64,000 nt of DNA, from positions 276,437,438 to 276,501,437 of the forward strand of contig NC_053492.1 in NCBI RefSeq assembly GCF_905171775.1, read 5' to 3'. The position numbers and the translations under genes were made by a program. Positions within the stretch are counted from its first letter, which is position 1, and each line of letters opens with the position of its first letter. This document shows positions 1 through 10,782 of the stretch, piece after piece. A model generated the notes under the pieces. It was not told the DNA's origin, made no database searches, and saw only the letters and a program-made list of their open reading frames with translations. The stretch is from Rana temporaria (lineage: Eukaryota > Chordata > Amphibia > Anura > Ranidae).

Positions 1-1396
1 GGTGATATTCCACTCATTCCCGGCTTCCTGCTCCAACATTGTCCTGATCCAGCGACGGGTGCGGGTGATCTCCAGCGATGAGAAGATCCAGCGATGGGAG
101 CGGGTGATCTCCAGCGATGATAAGATCCGGCGACAGGTGCGGGTGATCTCCAGCAATGAGAAGATCCATCCATCCAGAGAGCAGCATCGCCGACCTCCTC
201 TCACCGCTGGACACAGCCCAGCGAATGACGCACTGAAGCTGTGACATTACTTATATAGGGGAGGCAGGGCCACCCGTCACGTGACCCCCCCCCTTTGACG
301 TACCCTCTGCTACGTCACTGGGTAAGCCCAGTCTTCCCTCTTCCTGGGCTTCCCCAGTGACGTAGCAGAGGGTACGTCAGAGGGTGAGGGGTCACGTGAC
401 GGGTGGCCCTGCCTTCCCTATATAATTAATTAATTATATAATTAATGTCACAGCTTCATTCGCTGGGCTGTGTCCAGCGGTGAGAGGAGGTCGGCGATGC
501 TGCGCTCTGGATGGATGGATCTTCTCATCGCTGGAGATCACCCGCACCCGTTGCTGGATCTTCTCATCGCTGGAGATCACCCACACCCGTCGCTGGATCA
601 GGACAACATTGGAGCAGGAAGCCGGGAACAAGTGGATTATCACCGCTGGAGTTTTTTTATTTTTTTTTTTATTAATAAAGGACTTTATTTTACGGTGTGT
701 GCGTGTTTTTTTTACAAGAATTTACACTTCCTTCGTGAAATGGTAGGGGTACAGTGTACCCCATTACCATTTCACACATGGGGGGGTCAGGATCTGGGGG
801 TCCCCTTTGTTAAAGGGGTCTTCCAGATTCTGATAAGCCTCCCGCCCGTATACCCCCACAACCACCGGGGAAGGGTTGTGGGGATGAGACCCTTGTCCCC
901 ATCAACATGGGGACAAGATGCTTTGGGGGGCACCCCAAAGCACCCTCCCAATGTTGAGGGCATGTGGCCTGGTGCGGTTCAGGAGAGGGGGGGCCGCACT
1001 CTGTCCCCCCTCTTTTCTGCGGCCGGCCAGGTCAACGTGCTCGGATAACGGGTCTGGTTATGGAGATTTAGGTGGAACCGCACATCATTTTTTTTTTTAA
1101 ATTGACGGCGGGGTTCCCCTAAATATCCATACCAGACCCGAAGGGTCTGGTTATGGATATTTAGGGGGAACCCCACGTAATTTTTTTTAAATTGATGGCG
1201 GGATTCCCCTTAATATCCATACCAGACCTAAAGGGTCTGGTTATTGAATTTGCGGGGACCTCCGCGCATTTTTTTTCCCGAACTCCGATCCCGGAACCCA
1301 AACTTTTTCCAATTATTCGGGTTCGGGTCCGGGTTCGGGAAAAACCAAAAGTCTGTACCGAACCCGAACTTTACAGTTCGGGTTCGCTCAGCTCTA
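1..1396. mobile_element. hAT-like foldback element, left end outside window
   Basis: A giant inverted repeat. Bases 1 to about 340 fold onto bases from about 345 rightward, with the dyad around the paired 'ctacgtcact' and 'agtgacgtag' motifs. The right arm continues to about 1396, where it ends in a sequence resembling the 'gctcatccct' terminus of the complete copy at 11057-13487. Both copies share internal blocks: a poly-T/AATAAA stretch, a 'gtaccccatt' block, a 'catgtggcctgg' block and repeated 'ccagacc/ggtctgg' palindromes. Open frames inside are mirror images across the fold and are not genes. The right arm here lacks the roughly 330-bp deletion seen in the complete copy. Assignment to hAT rests on that other copy. 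Confidence 0.75.
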
Positions 1397-1481
1397 GTCA
1401 TGATTTTTATCTGAGGCATCTACACCTTACCTGGTACTCCCAAGGAAATAAAGAGCCACACAAACCAAAATCCCTTCTAAT

Positions 1482-1809
1482 TTCTTCTAAATGATCAGGG
1501 ACACAAGTTAAGAGATCCAAAAGATATAGCTGACGGATTTGGCACCTTTTACCCTAAACTCTATTACCTGTCCCTCTCTACATCTGAGCCCCATCCCACT
1601 CGGCATCTAATACAAGATTCCCTTACTCCCCTCCAAATTACTTTAATCTCTCCAACTCAGCTTGAATCACTAGCCCAATCATTCTCCCAGCAAGAGATTC
1701 TTAAAGCTATCAAAGATCTTCCCTCCAACAAAGCAACTGGACCAGACAGTCTCGTCAACCAATATTACAAATCATATGCAGATAAAATAGTACCCCACTT
1801 ATGTAATTC
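1482..1809 (+). pseudogene. L1 ORF2 fragment, linker before reverse transcriptase
   Basis: Translation of this stretch gives a degenerate L1 ORF2 segment ending in 'LPSNKATGPDSL'. In L1-clade proteins this motif precedes the reverse transcriptase fingers. It is followed by 'NQYYKSYADKIVPHLCNS', after which the frame is interrupted by an LTR-like insertion at 1810. The upstream endonuclease domain is not in the window. In its place, 1396-1480 is unassigned sequence next to the hAT foldback. The reading frame is partial and has no start codon of its own. Confidence 0.65.
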
Positions 1810-2349
1810 TGTTACGGCCTGGAGTCAGGCTCGGAGGCCAGTATCTATAGCAGTGGAGAAGATATTCACCCAGGTCACCCTGGCTGATGAGGTGCTGGGT
1901 CTAAGCACTAACCGGTATTCACCAGAGCTCCTGATGGTGGAGATGAGCTTTGCTGCATGTTAGTACCAGGTTGTGGTCCATAGGATAGCCCCACCAGGAG
2001 GTGAGCAAGCAAGGGTCCAGTAGCAGATATAGCAGGTAGGGGTCAAGCAGAAGCATAGTCGAGAAACAAGCCAAATGTCGGTAACGAAAGGTAGCGAAGA
2101 TATGGTCGGCAGCAGGAGAGACAAGAGCGAGATATTGGCTGGTGAAGGCACAATATTCTGGCGGCCAGGCAGTGCAGAGACATGGTTTAAATCAGGAAGT
2201 TCATGGGAGGAACAAAGAGTTCAAGGTGCAAGGCGAACAAGATCATTCAAGGAATTGTCTAAGAAACTCACCTGCATTCCAGGCGTCTAAGCAAGTAGAG
2301 TCACTGCCAGACACAGCAGAGGTCACAGGTTCAAGTCCAAGTCCTAACA
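1810..2349. mobile_element. LTR-like insertion, about 540 bp
   Basis: The L1 reading frame stops at 1809 and resumes at about 2350. The intervening 540 bp begins TGTTACGG and ends CCTAACA, which matches the TG...CA ends of a solo LTR. There is no gene inside. Open frames of 60-70 codons overlap each other and look like chance. No clear target duplication is visible, so the solo LTR call is tentative. A non-autonomous retroelement of another kind is possible. Confidence 0.35.
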
Positions 2350-3083
2350 GATACCTTTAATAGGTTTCTAAGCACGGTGATAACCATTCAAAAATCAGAC
2401 AAACCCTTCCATGATCAGGCTAAATATCACTAATTAAACACTGGGCAGAGCACCACCAAACACCTTCTCTGGTGATCTTTTTAGATTTAGAGAAGGCATT
2501 CAATAGGGTTAACTGGTTATATTTGTATTTGGTCCTCCAGAAATTTGACATCCACAGTCCCTTCCTCCAAAATATTTACACGTAGCCCAAAAATTCTCAA
2601 ATTGGGTATGCTATCCACTCCCTTCCCTTTTACCATTGGCATACACCAGGGCTGCCCCTTGTCCCCCTAAATATTTGCGCTTATGATTGAACCATTAGCA
2701 GAAGCCATTCGATCACACCCAGACATTGCTGGCTTATCGGTTAATCCAGTCTCCCAAAAGATCAGCCTCTATGCTGATGACATCTGGCTCACTGATCCTC
2801 TAAAATCCCTGCCCCCACTCTGTGATCTCCTACAGCAGTTTAGTCAGATATCCAAGTATAAGTTGAATCACTATTATAACTACATCATCCCCTTTTTCCT
2901 GGGCCCCCAACTTATCCATTACCTATTTTGGTATTTAGCTGACCCCCCTCCCCCATCTGCTCTGCTCCTTCATACTAACATTTCTCTTTTGGGTCAGAAA
3001 TTGTAGGATATGGTCAAATCATTTCTCACCATCAATGGCACTTGGGCAGGTTGCCTAGCTCTGTCCAAAATGTTCTTCCTACC
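2350..3083 (+). pseudogene. L1 reverse transcriptase fragment
   Basis: The translation contains, in order, 'FLDLEKAFNRVNW' (reverse transcriptase motif A), 'GIHQGCPLSP' (motif B) and 'ISLYADDIWL' (motif C with the YADD catalytic pair). It continues with 'LLQQFSQISKYKLNH' and 'KMFFLP'. These are the standard landmarks of L1-clade ORF2. Stop codons and frame changes separate the blocks, so this copy is inactive. The coding sequence is cut at about 3083 by an L2 element and continues at about 7029 with 'YFFRSFPLPVV'. Confidence 0.75.
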
Positions 3084-3360
3084 ACATGTTGAGTGAGTGT
3101 GAGTGAGTGAAAAACTTATATAGCGCAGCACATGCAAACTAAATCGCCTCTGGGTGCTCATTGTTCCTTTCTCCTTTGAGATCAAAAGAGATGCATTTTG
3201 ATCTTTCAAGTGGTTCTCCTCCAACCGAATGCTGGTTGGTAAAACGTTCCATAGCCTGGGGCCTTGGAACACAAATCTTCTTTCCCCTTTGGATTTGTAT
3301 CTGGCTTTCGGTATCTGGAGCAGATTTTGGTCGGTGGATCGCAGAACGCGATTGGGATTT
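3084..3360 (-). pseudogene. L2 C-terminal coding tail and 3' repeat end
   Basis: Downstream (minus strand) of the stop at 3360, two shifted frames continue the L2 protein. One contains 'FQGPRLWNVLPTSIR', matching the conserved 'rLWNsLP' block near the C-terminus of L2/CR1-type ORF2 proteins. The frame therefore slipped near 3360-3270. The element then passes through a short AT-rich tail into the four-base repeat at 3089-3112, which is the 3' terminus. Confidence 0.6.
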
Positions 3361-4910
3361 TAAGTTTTTATCTTTTCGCATAGATATTGGGGGGCCTTCC
3401 CATGGATGCACTTATGCGTCAGACAGAGTGCTTTAAAAGCAATTCTGCCTTTCACTGGCAACCAATGGAGGGTTCTTAGCGAAGCTGAGATTGATTCCCA
3501 GGGTTTTTTCCCGGTCACCAGTCTGGCGGCCGTATTTTGTACGACTTGCAGACGAGCAATTTGGTACTTTGGGAGTCCAAGGTAAAGGGCATTAGCATAG
3601 TCCAGTCTGGAGTTCACAATTGTTCCCACCACGACTGCTATGTCTTCTTTGGGAATAAATGGAATAAGTCTGCGTAGTAGGCGCAGCAGATGGTGCGATC
3701 CGCTGACTACTGACCCTATTTGTGCATCCATTGTCATGTAGGTGTCGAAGATGACCCCCAGACTTTTGACTTTGGTGCTAGGGGTGATGATTTGGCCCAA
3801 AATGGGTGGGGGTGTCCAAGTTGTTGCAGGTTGGTTCTTACGACTAGCGTGAAACAGGAGAATTTCTGTTTTGGAGCTGTTGAGTTTAAGATAACTATTT
3901 GTCATCCAGTTTTCTATCAAAGAGAGACATGTCTCTAGACTAAAATGTTGATCCTTTTTGTTGCAGATGCGAAAATACAGTTGTGTGTCATCTGCATAGG
4001 AGTGGTAAAGTAGATTTTGGCTACTGATGATTTCAAAGAGAGGGCGGAGATAGATATTGAACAGCACCGGCGACAGAGGGGATCCTTGAGGGACTCCGCA
4101 TGACACTGTGCGTTTTTCAGAAGTGAAAGGTGCCAGTTTCACTATTTGTGATCGGTTTTCCAGAAAAGAGGAGAACCAGGATAGATTGTATTCTGCGACT
4201 CTGGCTACTTCCGCTAGCCGAGTCAGTAATAGTTTGTGATCTACCGTATCGAAAGCTGCGCTTAGGTCCAACAGAACTAGAAGACAAGATTCTCCTTCGT
4301 CTGTGGCCTTGAGAGCATCATCCCATATTTTAAGTAGTGCTGTTTCCGTTCCATGTCCAGGACGGAAACCCGATTGGAGTGGATCGAGTAGATTATGGGA
4401 ATCTAGATGCTGTTGCAGCTGTTTTACCACTACTTTCTCCATTACCCTGGAGAGGACGTTTAGGCCTGTTATGGGGCCACGGTGAGTTGGGTCTTTGGGG
4501 TCGAGAGTTGGTTTCTTTAGGATCGGTTGGATTATGCCTTGTTTCAAATGGGAGGGCACTATGCCCTCCCTGAAGGACTGGTTTATAAGCTGCGTGATAG
4601 GAGGTGCCAGAATACCAGCACATTCCTTCAGCAGTTTGGTGGGGATGATATCATTGGGCGCTGTGCTATTTCGCAGATCGCCGATGATATTGTTGGTGGT
4701 ATCGATGGAAATGGGTTTGAGAGTGAACTTTGGTGATTGCGGTGACATTTTGTGGGTATTGGGGGAATGGTTGAGGGGGGGGTTGGAGGGGGTGCTATTT
4801 TGCTGAATGCTTCGACGGATTCCCTCAATTTTACTGATAAAATAGTCCGACAATTCATTGCAGAATTCTTGACTATATGTGTTGGGGGCTTCAAGACAGA
4901 CTGGATTCAT
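3360..4910 (-). pseudogene. L2 reverse transcriptase open frame, 516 codons
   Basis: This is the longest uninterrupted piece of the L2. Visible reverse transcriptase landmarks are 'PTHRGPITGLNVLSRVMEK', 'LDPLQSGFRPGHGTETAL', motif A 'LLVLLDLSAAFDTVDH', motif B 'SCGVPQGSPLSPVLFNIYL' and motif C 'YADDTQLYF' with both catalytic aspartates. It continues to 'LHWLPVKGRIAFKAL'. The AFDTVDH and DTQLYF wording is typical of L2 rather than L1. The initial methionine is internal to the protein: upstream residues lie in another frame across a run of A/T near 4980, so this is a frameshifted piece rather than a separate gene. Confidence 0.8.
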
Positions 4911-6150
4911 GGCCTGGGTGACAAGCTTGAAGAGTTCTCGGGGGCGGTTTAGGGCATTGGTGATGACATTTGAAAAGTGATTTTTTTTTGGCTTTGAAAA
5001 TTTCTTTATGGTATTTATTTGTTATTGCCTTGTAGATGGCATGGTTTTCCTCGGAAGAGCTTCTTTTCCAGGCAGCTTCGGCCCTCCTGCGCTCTTGCTT
5101 CAGCAATGACAGCTGGTCGTTAAACCAGCTGGAATTGTTTTTTCGGATGCAGATTTTGCGTTTTGGCGCTGCTGAGTCAGCTGACTGCAGCAGAGCCTTG
5201 TTGATGGCATCCAGGGTTTCTGTGGCTGTTAGGTGTGGTTGGATTGTTTTTATTTTATTCTTTAATGTTGTTTTGAAGAGCTCCCAGATCTTGTCTGAAG
5301 ATAAGATCAAGTGTGTGACCTGAAGCATGTGTGGGCCCACATACTAGTTGCTGCAGACCCAGTCCTTCCAAATGGTCAATGCAAGCGTCGGCGATGGGGT
5401 CCTGTGAGGAATTTGCCCACAGGTTGAAATCTCCAAGCAGCAAAAGATGTTTGCTGCTTAGGGTATAAGTGGAAATGAACTCTGTTAAAGATGATAAAAA
5501 CTGCGATTTTGGAACGGGTGGTCTGTAGCAGAGTAGAATATAGACGGTCTCCTGGGTGTTTGTTTGAAGTTGTAGAGAAAGGGTTTCCATGAATGGAAGT
5601 GGGTTTTGAAGTACTGGTTTAGTGATCGCGAGGTGAGTCTTGTGGATCACTGCCAGGCCTCCTCCTCTTTGCCCTACTCTATTTTCTGTTATGATGCGAT
5701 AGTTTTCTGGCACCAGTTCGCCTAGGATGGTATTACAGTCCGCTGTAAGCCAGCTTTCTGTAATAAAGAGACAGTCTAAATCACATTGTAGGATGAGATC
5801 ATGGATTTCTAAACGGTGTCTTACTGCCGATCTTGTGTTGACCAGAGAGCATGATTTGGTTGGGATATTGGGAAGTGGAGTTTGACTGCCGATCGTCGAT
5901 CGATTCTAAACAGGTGTTCGGTCCTTAGGGCTTTTTTGGTGGCGACTGGTAATATTGAGGCAAACGGCTTTAACCCCAGAATGGTTTCTGCCGAGTATCT
6001 CAGATTAGTCATGATTGCTGACGTACTGGGGGCAGATGTCTGACATGGGTAGGGGATTTTCGGTGATGAGGGGGGGGGAGGTTTTGCTGAAATCTGCCTC
6101 CCTGTTTGATCCAGAGGAAGGCGAAAAAACCCCAGTCCGTGCGATGCCAA
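4891..6150 (-). pseudogene. L2 endonuclease and linker, frameshifted
   Basis: The N-terminal half of the L2 protein occupies three frames. From about 6150 to 5850 is an N-terminal segment with 'TNLRYSAETILG'. From about 5850 to 5255 the APE endonuclease is readable, with 'LDCLFITESWLTADC', 'GGGLAVIHKT', 'LLLLGDFNLW' (the GDFN active-site block) and a 'GHTLDLIF' block. From 5340 to 4891 is a lysine-rich linker containing 'SWFNDQLSLLKQERRRAE'. Frames change near 5850, 5300 and 4980. No single frame could be translated, so the element cannot now make its protein. Confidence 0.75.
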
Positions 6151-7028
6151 TAAGCCGCGGCCGGGGAAAAAAAATTCCTTACGGATCCCCTGGGGGCGAT
6201 CGGACGTGTCCCTGGATCAAAGTGCAGATGGGAAATAAGTGGGGAGGGGGGGTGGGGGTGCCCAGATTACAGGGGGTGTACCAAGATGGATGCAGCAGTG
6301 AGGATTCAGGGCTCCAGCCAGGGGTGTGCGGTTGGGAGGCTCGAATCGTGCGGGCTAAGGTAGCCCAGGAATGCCAGGTGGTGGATGGGGAACCTGCTGG
6401 GGTACAGGTGGGCTAGTTTCCTGTTTGTGGATTGTTTTGGGTTGTTTTTGGGGTTTGCTGGGGGTCAATCGTGCGGCGCGCCGCTAGGCCATGGGTGAAG
6501 CCGTGGTCTTTCCTAGACTCACGTCCGCCGATCAGTTCCACGAGGTGGCACGAGGGTCACCTCCGCGGCTTATCCTGAAAAGGACGGCCGCCAGCGATGC
6601 TCAAGGAGGTGGAAGAAGCGGCCCTGTGTTAGGGGCTTACCTTGAGGCTCCGTCAGATGATTCCTGGGAGAAAGGGGAGAAACCAGGGGAGAATCAGGGG
6701 ATCCAGGGGAGGCGGATCGTGGGTCAGAGCGAGTCTGGCAGTAGACACTGAGGCTGGGGGTGGAAAGCCCTGCCTATCTGGCTCCAGGAGCCGTACGTCC
6801 TGCGGAGGCTGCGGTGGAGGAAGAGGGGAGAGCAGAGGGGAAAAGCCAAGGGGAGAGAGGCTGCTGCAGAGGGCTGGGAGAACACCTTCCTGCCTAGCGG
6901 TCAGCTGCTCGGAGGGCGCGTGCGAGGAGGATGAGTCACTGGAGGTCAGGTCAGAGGAGCTCTCAGGCACACGTCCGTCTGATAGACCAATGTGCCTGCT
7001 GAGTGTCTACAGGACTCGCTCGCTTCAG
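6150..7028 (-). mobile_element. L2 5' region, GC-rich, with shared repeat module
   Basis: This is GC-rich non-coding sequence upstream of the L2 protein. The part at 6106-6190 closely resembles the repeat at about 63900-63990 in the same orientation: 'gatccagaggaaggc', then 'aaccccag', then 'aaaattcctt' and 'gatcccc'. The 5' junction with L1 is near 7028, where the L1 frame 'YFFRSFPLPVV' restarts. Overlapping open frames here look like chance products of high GC. Confidence 0.5.
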
Positions 7029-8413
7029 TCTGTGTTCTATACTTCTTCAGGAGTTTTCCATTACCAGTTGTGCAATCGGATATAGCCATACTTCAACGGT
7101 TTATAAATAATTTCATCTTGGCTGCACACAAACCCTGCATAAAGGCCTCTTTGCTCAGTACACCCAGGGGCTATGCTGGTCTCAGAGGCCCAGATTCACA
7201 AAGGAGATACGACGGAGTATCTCAGATACTCCGTCGTATCTCTCAGAGTATCTATGCGACTGATTCATAGAATCAGTTATGCATAGATAGCCCTAAGATC
7301 CAACAGGTGTAATTGTTTTTCACTGTCGGATCTTAGGATGCAATACCGCGGCGGCCGCTGGGGGGAGTTCGCGTCGTAAACCAGCGTCGGGTATGCAAAT
7401 TAGGAGTTACGGCGATCCACGCCGGTTTTTCGCGTTCGCTACGTTGCCGCTAGTCTAGTTTCCCGTCGCAAAGTTAGTTGTCGTTTTTGGTGCCTTAACT
7501 TTACACAGCACACGTATGTGCTGTATAAAGTATGGCCGTCGTTCCCGCGTCGAAATTAAAAAATTCACGTCGTTTGCGTAAGACGTCCGGGAATACGGAA
7601 GTATGCTACGCACGTCGCCCATCGAAAAAATGACGTCACTTCACGCAAAGCACGGCGGGAAATTCAAAAGGGAGCATGCGCAGTAGGTCCGGCGTGGGAG
7701 CGCACCTAATTTAAATGGCACACGCCCCTTTGAATTATGGGGGCTTACGCCGGAGGCCGCCGGCGTAGGGTTTCATTGCAAGTGCTTTGTGAATCAGGCA
7801 CTTGCGATGAAAACTTGCGGCAGTGTAACGTATCTACGATACGTTACGCCGCCCCCGGAGTTCTACGTGAATCTGGCCCAAACTCAAATTGTATTACAAA
7901 GCAATAATACTTGACAAAGCAAAACAACTGTAGGACATGTCATCATTGAAGCTGCTGCTTTTTCCCAAACCCCTTTACTATTCTTGACTGCTGTATAGAT
8001 GGAATACCACCCCCCCTCATTCCTTCCGTCCAACAGTGTACGCTACAGTATCCACATGGAAATCGATTTTCCAAGCCTCGTCTGGGCTACACATCCGGGC
8101 ACTTCATCAATCTCCACTATCAGCTTTGTCACTCCTATCCCCGGACTTAGCCCTTTAGGAATTGACCTCACAAGGTCTCCAAAAAATTGATTACCCTTTT
8201 CAGCAAAACCAACTTCTGTCCTTCCACCAAATTAAGGACTGTATTGACATCCCCAATAAGGACTTTTATGTGTATTTAGGACTCCATCATATCCTTAAAT
8301 CCATCTCAACCTCGCACAACACCCAGACCAGGGACATTATGCAGTTTTTCACCCTAGAGATACAAAAACACAGTCACTTCCAACGCTAATAGGTCTTCCA
8401 AGGTGAGGAGTTA
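7029..8413 (+). pseudogene. L1 ORF2 middle fragments around a MITE
   Basis: At 7029-7186 the frame reads 'LYFFRSFPLPVVQSDIAILQ' and then 'KPCIKASLL', a block that follows the reverse transcriptase in L1-clade proteins. A MITE occupies 7187-7879. From 7880 the same protein continues with 'KLKLYYKAIILDKAKQL', and further on 'QKIDYPFQQNQLLSFHQIK' and 'DFYVYLGLHHILK'. The frame ends at the next insertion at 8414. Stops are present. Confidence 0.65.
7187..7879. mobile_element. MITE family A, copy 1
   Basis: The ends are inverted: the left reads GGCCCAGATTCAC and the right reads GTGAATCTGGCCC. Three more copies lie at 30708-31430, 35739-36461 and 54811-55506. Subterminal sequence is rich in CpG and palindromes around 'tacgacggagtatctcag'. 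There is no coding capacity. The insertion splits the L1 frame. The target duplication is unclear here but looks 3 bp long in other copies, which would fit PIF/Harbinger. That class assignment is inference. Confidence 0.7.
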
Positions 8414-8881
8414 GGCCCCATACACACGATAGAATCCATCCGCTGAAAAATCACAGCGAATGGGTTTCAGCGGATAGATCCTATGGTGTGTACACTCCAG
8501 CGGATCTGTTTCCGCGGATATTTATCCCCTGGGATGGATTTCCAGCGGATAAATATTTGATGACATGCTATCAAATCTATCCGCTGGAATCCATCCCAAC
8601 GGATGGATCCGCTGGTCTGTACAGACTCACCGGATCCATCTGTCCGAAGGGATCCCCCGCATGCGTCGTAATGATTCGACGCATGCGTGGAATTCCTTAT
8701 ATGACAGCGTCGCGCACGTCGCCGCGTCATAATCGCGGCGACGGATTTCGGCGCGGATTTCGATTTGATGGTGAGTACACTCCATCGCATGGAAATCCGC
8801 TCAAATCCTCGAGAGGATTTATCCGCGGATACGGTCCGCTGGACCGTATCCGCGGATAAATCCTCTCGTGTGTATGGGGCC
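8414..8881. mobile_element. Harbinger-like MITE with strong internal palindrome
   Basis: Terminal inverted repeats are GGCCCCATACACACGA on the left and TCGTGTGTATGGGGCC on the right, flanked by TTA and TAA. The terminus resembles the GGCCTCGTACACACGA end of the large Harbinger element at 39107. Near the right end, 8811-8837 and 8841-8867 are perfect 27-bp inverted arms separated by three bases. There is no gene inside. It interrupts the L1 frame, which resumes afterwards. Confidence 0.75.
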
Positions 8882-8971
8882 TAACAGATGTCAGATAAAA
8901 TGGTGGTGTGAAAAGTAAATATGGTATCCCAGAACTAGTTGGATGCTGCCTTCCTCAGATGGGGTAATCCG

Positions 8972-9305
8972 AACTACCAAAAAACAGAAATGGAAGGCAC
9001 GCAGACCTAAAGCATTACCGAAGATAATTTAATAATAATACATTTTTGTATAAAAGTGGGTATTTACAAAATGCAACTGACAATGCACCCCCTTCTTCAG
9101 AGCTGAGCCTAGCTCTGAGGAAGGGGGTGTGCCCCTGAAACGTGTTAGCTGTACCCCGTGTGTGCATGTCCATGCACTGTGTTTATGGACTTTTGTCAGT
9201 TGCATTTTGTACCCAATTTTATACAAACATTTCTTAATATTAAATTATCTCTTGTAATGCACTAGGTGTGCGTGCCTGACATTTCTGTTTTTCTTGTAGT
9301 TTTTC
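8972..9305. mobile_element. Inverted-repeat element carrying hammerhead motif
   Basis: The arms 8972-9090 and 9196-9305 are diverged inverted copies of each other, sharing for example 'acagaaatgg', 'atgcaactgac' and AT-rich 'taatattaaatta' blocks. A hammerhead ribozyme core sits between them at 9111-9150. On the opposite strand, 9110-9090 repeats the beginning of the same core (agct, CTGAAGA, agggggtgc) before breaking off. Head-to-head partial copies with hammerheads are known from Penelope-like elements and their non-autonomous relatives. No protein is encoded here. Confidence 0.55.
9111..9150 (+). ncRNA. Type I hammerhead ribozyme, minimal form
   Basis: All core positions can be read. AGCT at 9111-9114 is the stem I 5' strand. 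CTGAGGA at 9115-9121 fits CUGANGA. AGGGG at 9122-9126 and CCCCT at 9132-9136 form stem II. GAAA is at 9137-9140. A two-base-pair stem III with a two-base loop follows at 9140-9145. The predicted cleavage site follows T9146, and AGCT at 9147-9150 closes stem I with 9111-9114. The very short stem III is as in the newt satellite ribozyme and Penelope-like elements. Activity is not shown by sequence alone. Confidence 0.6.
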
Positions 9306-9504
9306 ACCCTAATCAACAACAAAATCTGTGTTATATCTTATCTTTATGCACTACTACTAAAACCAAATGAGGAGGAACAGTCTCCAACTATAGCTCATTG
9401 GTAATCTATGCTACAAATTAAGCTCTCTACCCCATCTGGTACTGAGCAATTCGTACCTCCACCATATACTCCAGAAACATTTCCCACTGGGAAACTCTAA
9501 TTAA

Positions 9505-10782
9505 CCACTTCACCCCCAGAAGCTTTGGCTGCTCAATGACCAGGTGATTTTTTGCGATACGGCACTGCGTCATTTTAACTGACAATTGCGTGGATGTGCG
9601 ACATTGTACCCAAACAAAAATTGAGGTTCTTTTTTTCCCACAAATATAGCTTTCTTTTGGTGGTATCTGATCATCTCTGCGTTTTTAATTTTTCGCGCTA
9701 TAAACAAAAAAAGAGCGCCTATTTTGAAAAAAAACACAATATTTTGTACTTTTTTCTATAATAAATCTGCCCAATTCTTTTTAAAAAAAGCAATTTTTTT
9801 CCTCAGTTTAGGCCGATATGTATTTTTATACATGTTTTTGGTAATAAAAATTGCAATAAGCATTTATTGATTGGTTTTCGCAAAAGTTATAGCGTCTACA
9901 AAATAGGGGATAGATTTATGACATTTTTATTATTATTATAATTTTTTTTACTAGTAATGGCGGCGATCTGCGATTTTTATCGAGACGGAGATAGAAATTC
10001 AGATTGGGGTAAGGCATTCAATAGGATTTGAGAGGCTATGGAAAAGGAGGCAAGCATGGGAGGAGGGGAAGAGGAATCTTCTACATATTTATTCTTCTAC
10101 ATATACATTTATTCTTCTGCATATTTTTGGTAAAAAAAATCGCAATAAGCATATATTGATTGGTTTGTGCAAAAGTTATAGCACCTACAAAATAGGTGCT
10201 AGATTTATGTCATTTTTTTCACTAGTAATGGCAGCGATCTGCGATTTTTGTCAGGACTGTGATAGTGTGGCGGACACATCGGACACCTTTGACCCAATTT
10301 TGGGACCATTGTCATTTATACAGCGATCAGTGCTATAAAAATGCACTGATTACTGTGTACTGTAATTATTACTGTGTAAATGTCACTGGCAGGGAAGGGG
10401 TTAACACTAGGGGCAATCAAAGGGTTAACTGTGTTCCCTCACGTTATTCTAACTGTATGGGGGGTGGAAGTGACTGGAGGAATTGATAGATCGTGGTTCC
10501 TAGCTTGTAGGAACTCACAATCTGCCTTTCCCTTCCTCACAGAACAGGGATGTGTGTGTGTGTTTACACACACACACGTCCCCGTTCTGCCTCTCATGCC
10601 CACGATTGCGCATGGCTGGTGGTCATCGCGACCGCCGGCCACGCGCATTGGCACCCCCGCAGTGAAGCAGGCACATGTGCGCTCCTGCAATCCCCCTTAA
10701 AGGGACCAACGTACAGCTATGATGGTTCGCAGGATCAGGCCGACCTGCTGTAGTATAATGACGGCGGCTGGTCGGCAAGTGG
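9505..10782. mobile_element. TTAA-flanked DNA transposon, non-autonomous
   Basis: TTAA occurs at 9501-9504 and 10783-10786. The element starts CCACTTCACC and ends ...GGCAAGTGG, so about six terminal bases are inverted. TTAA duplication points to piggyBac or Kolobok. Internally, about 9830-9990 is repeated in diverged form at about 10110-10260 ('attgattggtttt', 'gcaaaagttatagc', 'gcgatctgcgattttt'). This suggests an internal duplication or fusion of two copies. There is no gene inside. It interrupts the L1 tail. Confidence 0.75.

Larger units (their letters stand above)
3083..7028 (-). mobile_element. Near full-length L2-type LINE inserted in L1
   Basis: On the minus strand the element reads a GC-rich 5' region (about 7028-6150), an APE-type endonuclease, a linker, a reverse transcriptase and a 3' tail. 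The tail ends in a short repeat seen on the plus strand as (gagt)n at about 3089-3112. A microsatellite-like 3' end is typical of L2-type elements. The L1 sequence 'ccacatgtt' stops on one side and '...tgttctatacttc' resumes on the other. This suggests a very short duplication around 'tgtt'. Several frameshifts break the coding region, but all domains are present. Confidence 0.75.

Noticed and set aside
470..1048. 192-codon plus-strand frame in the first foldback
   Set aside because: Its start is mirrored on the other arm and it contains no domain. It is non-coding transposon sequence.
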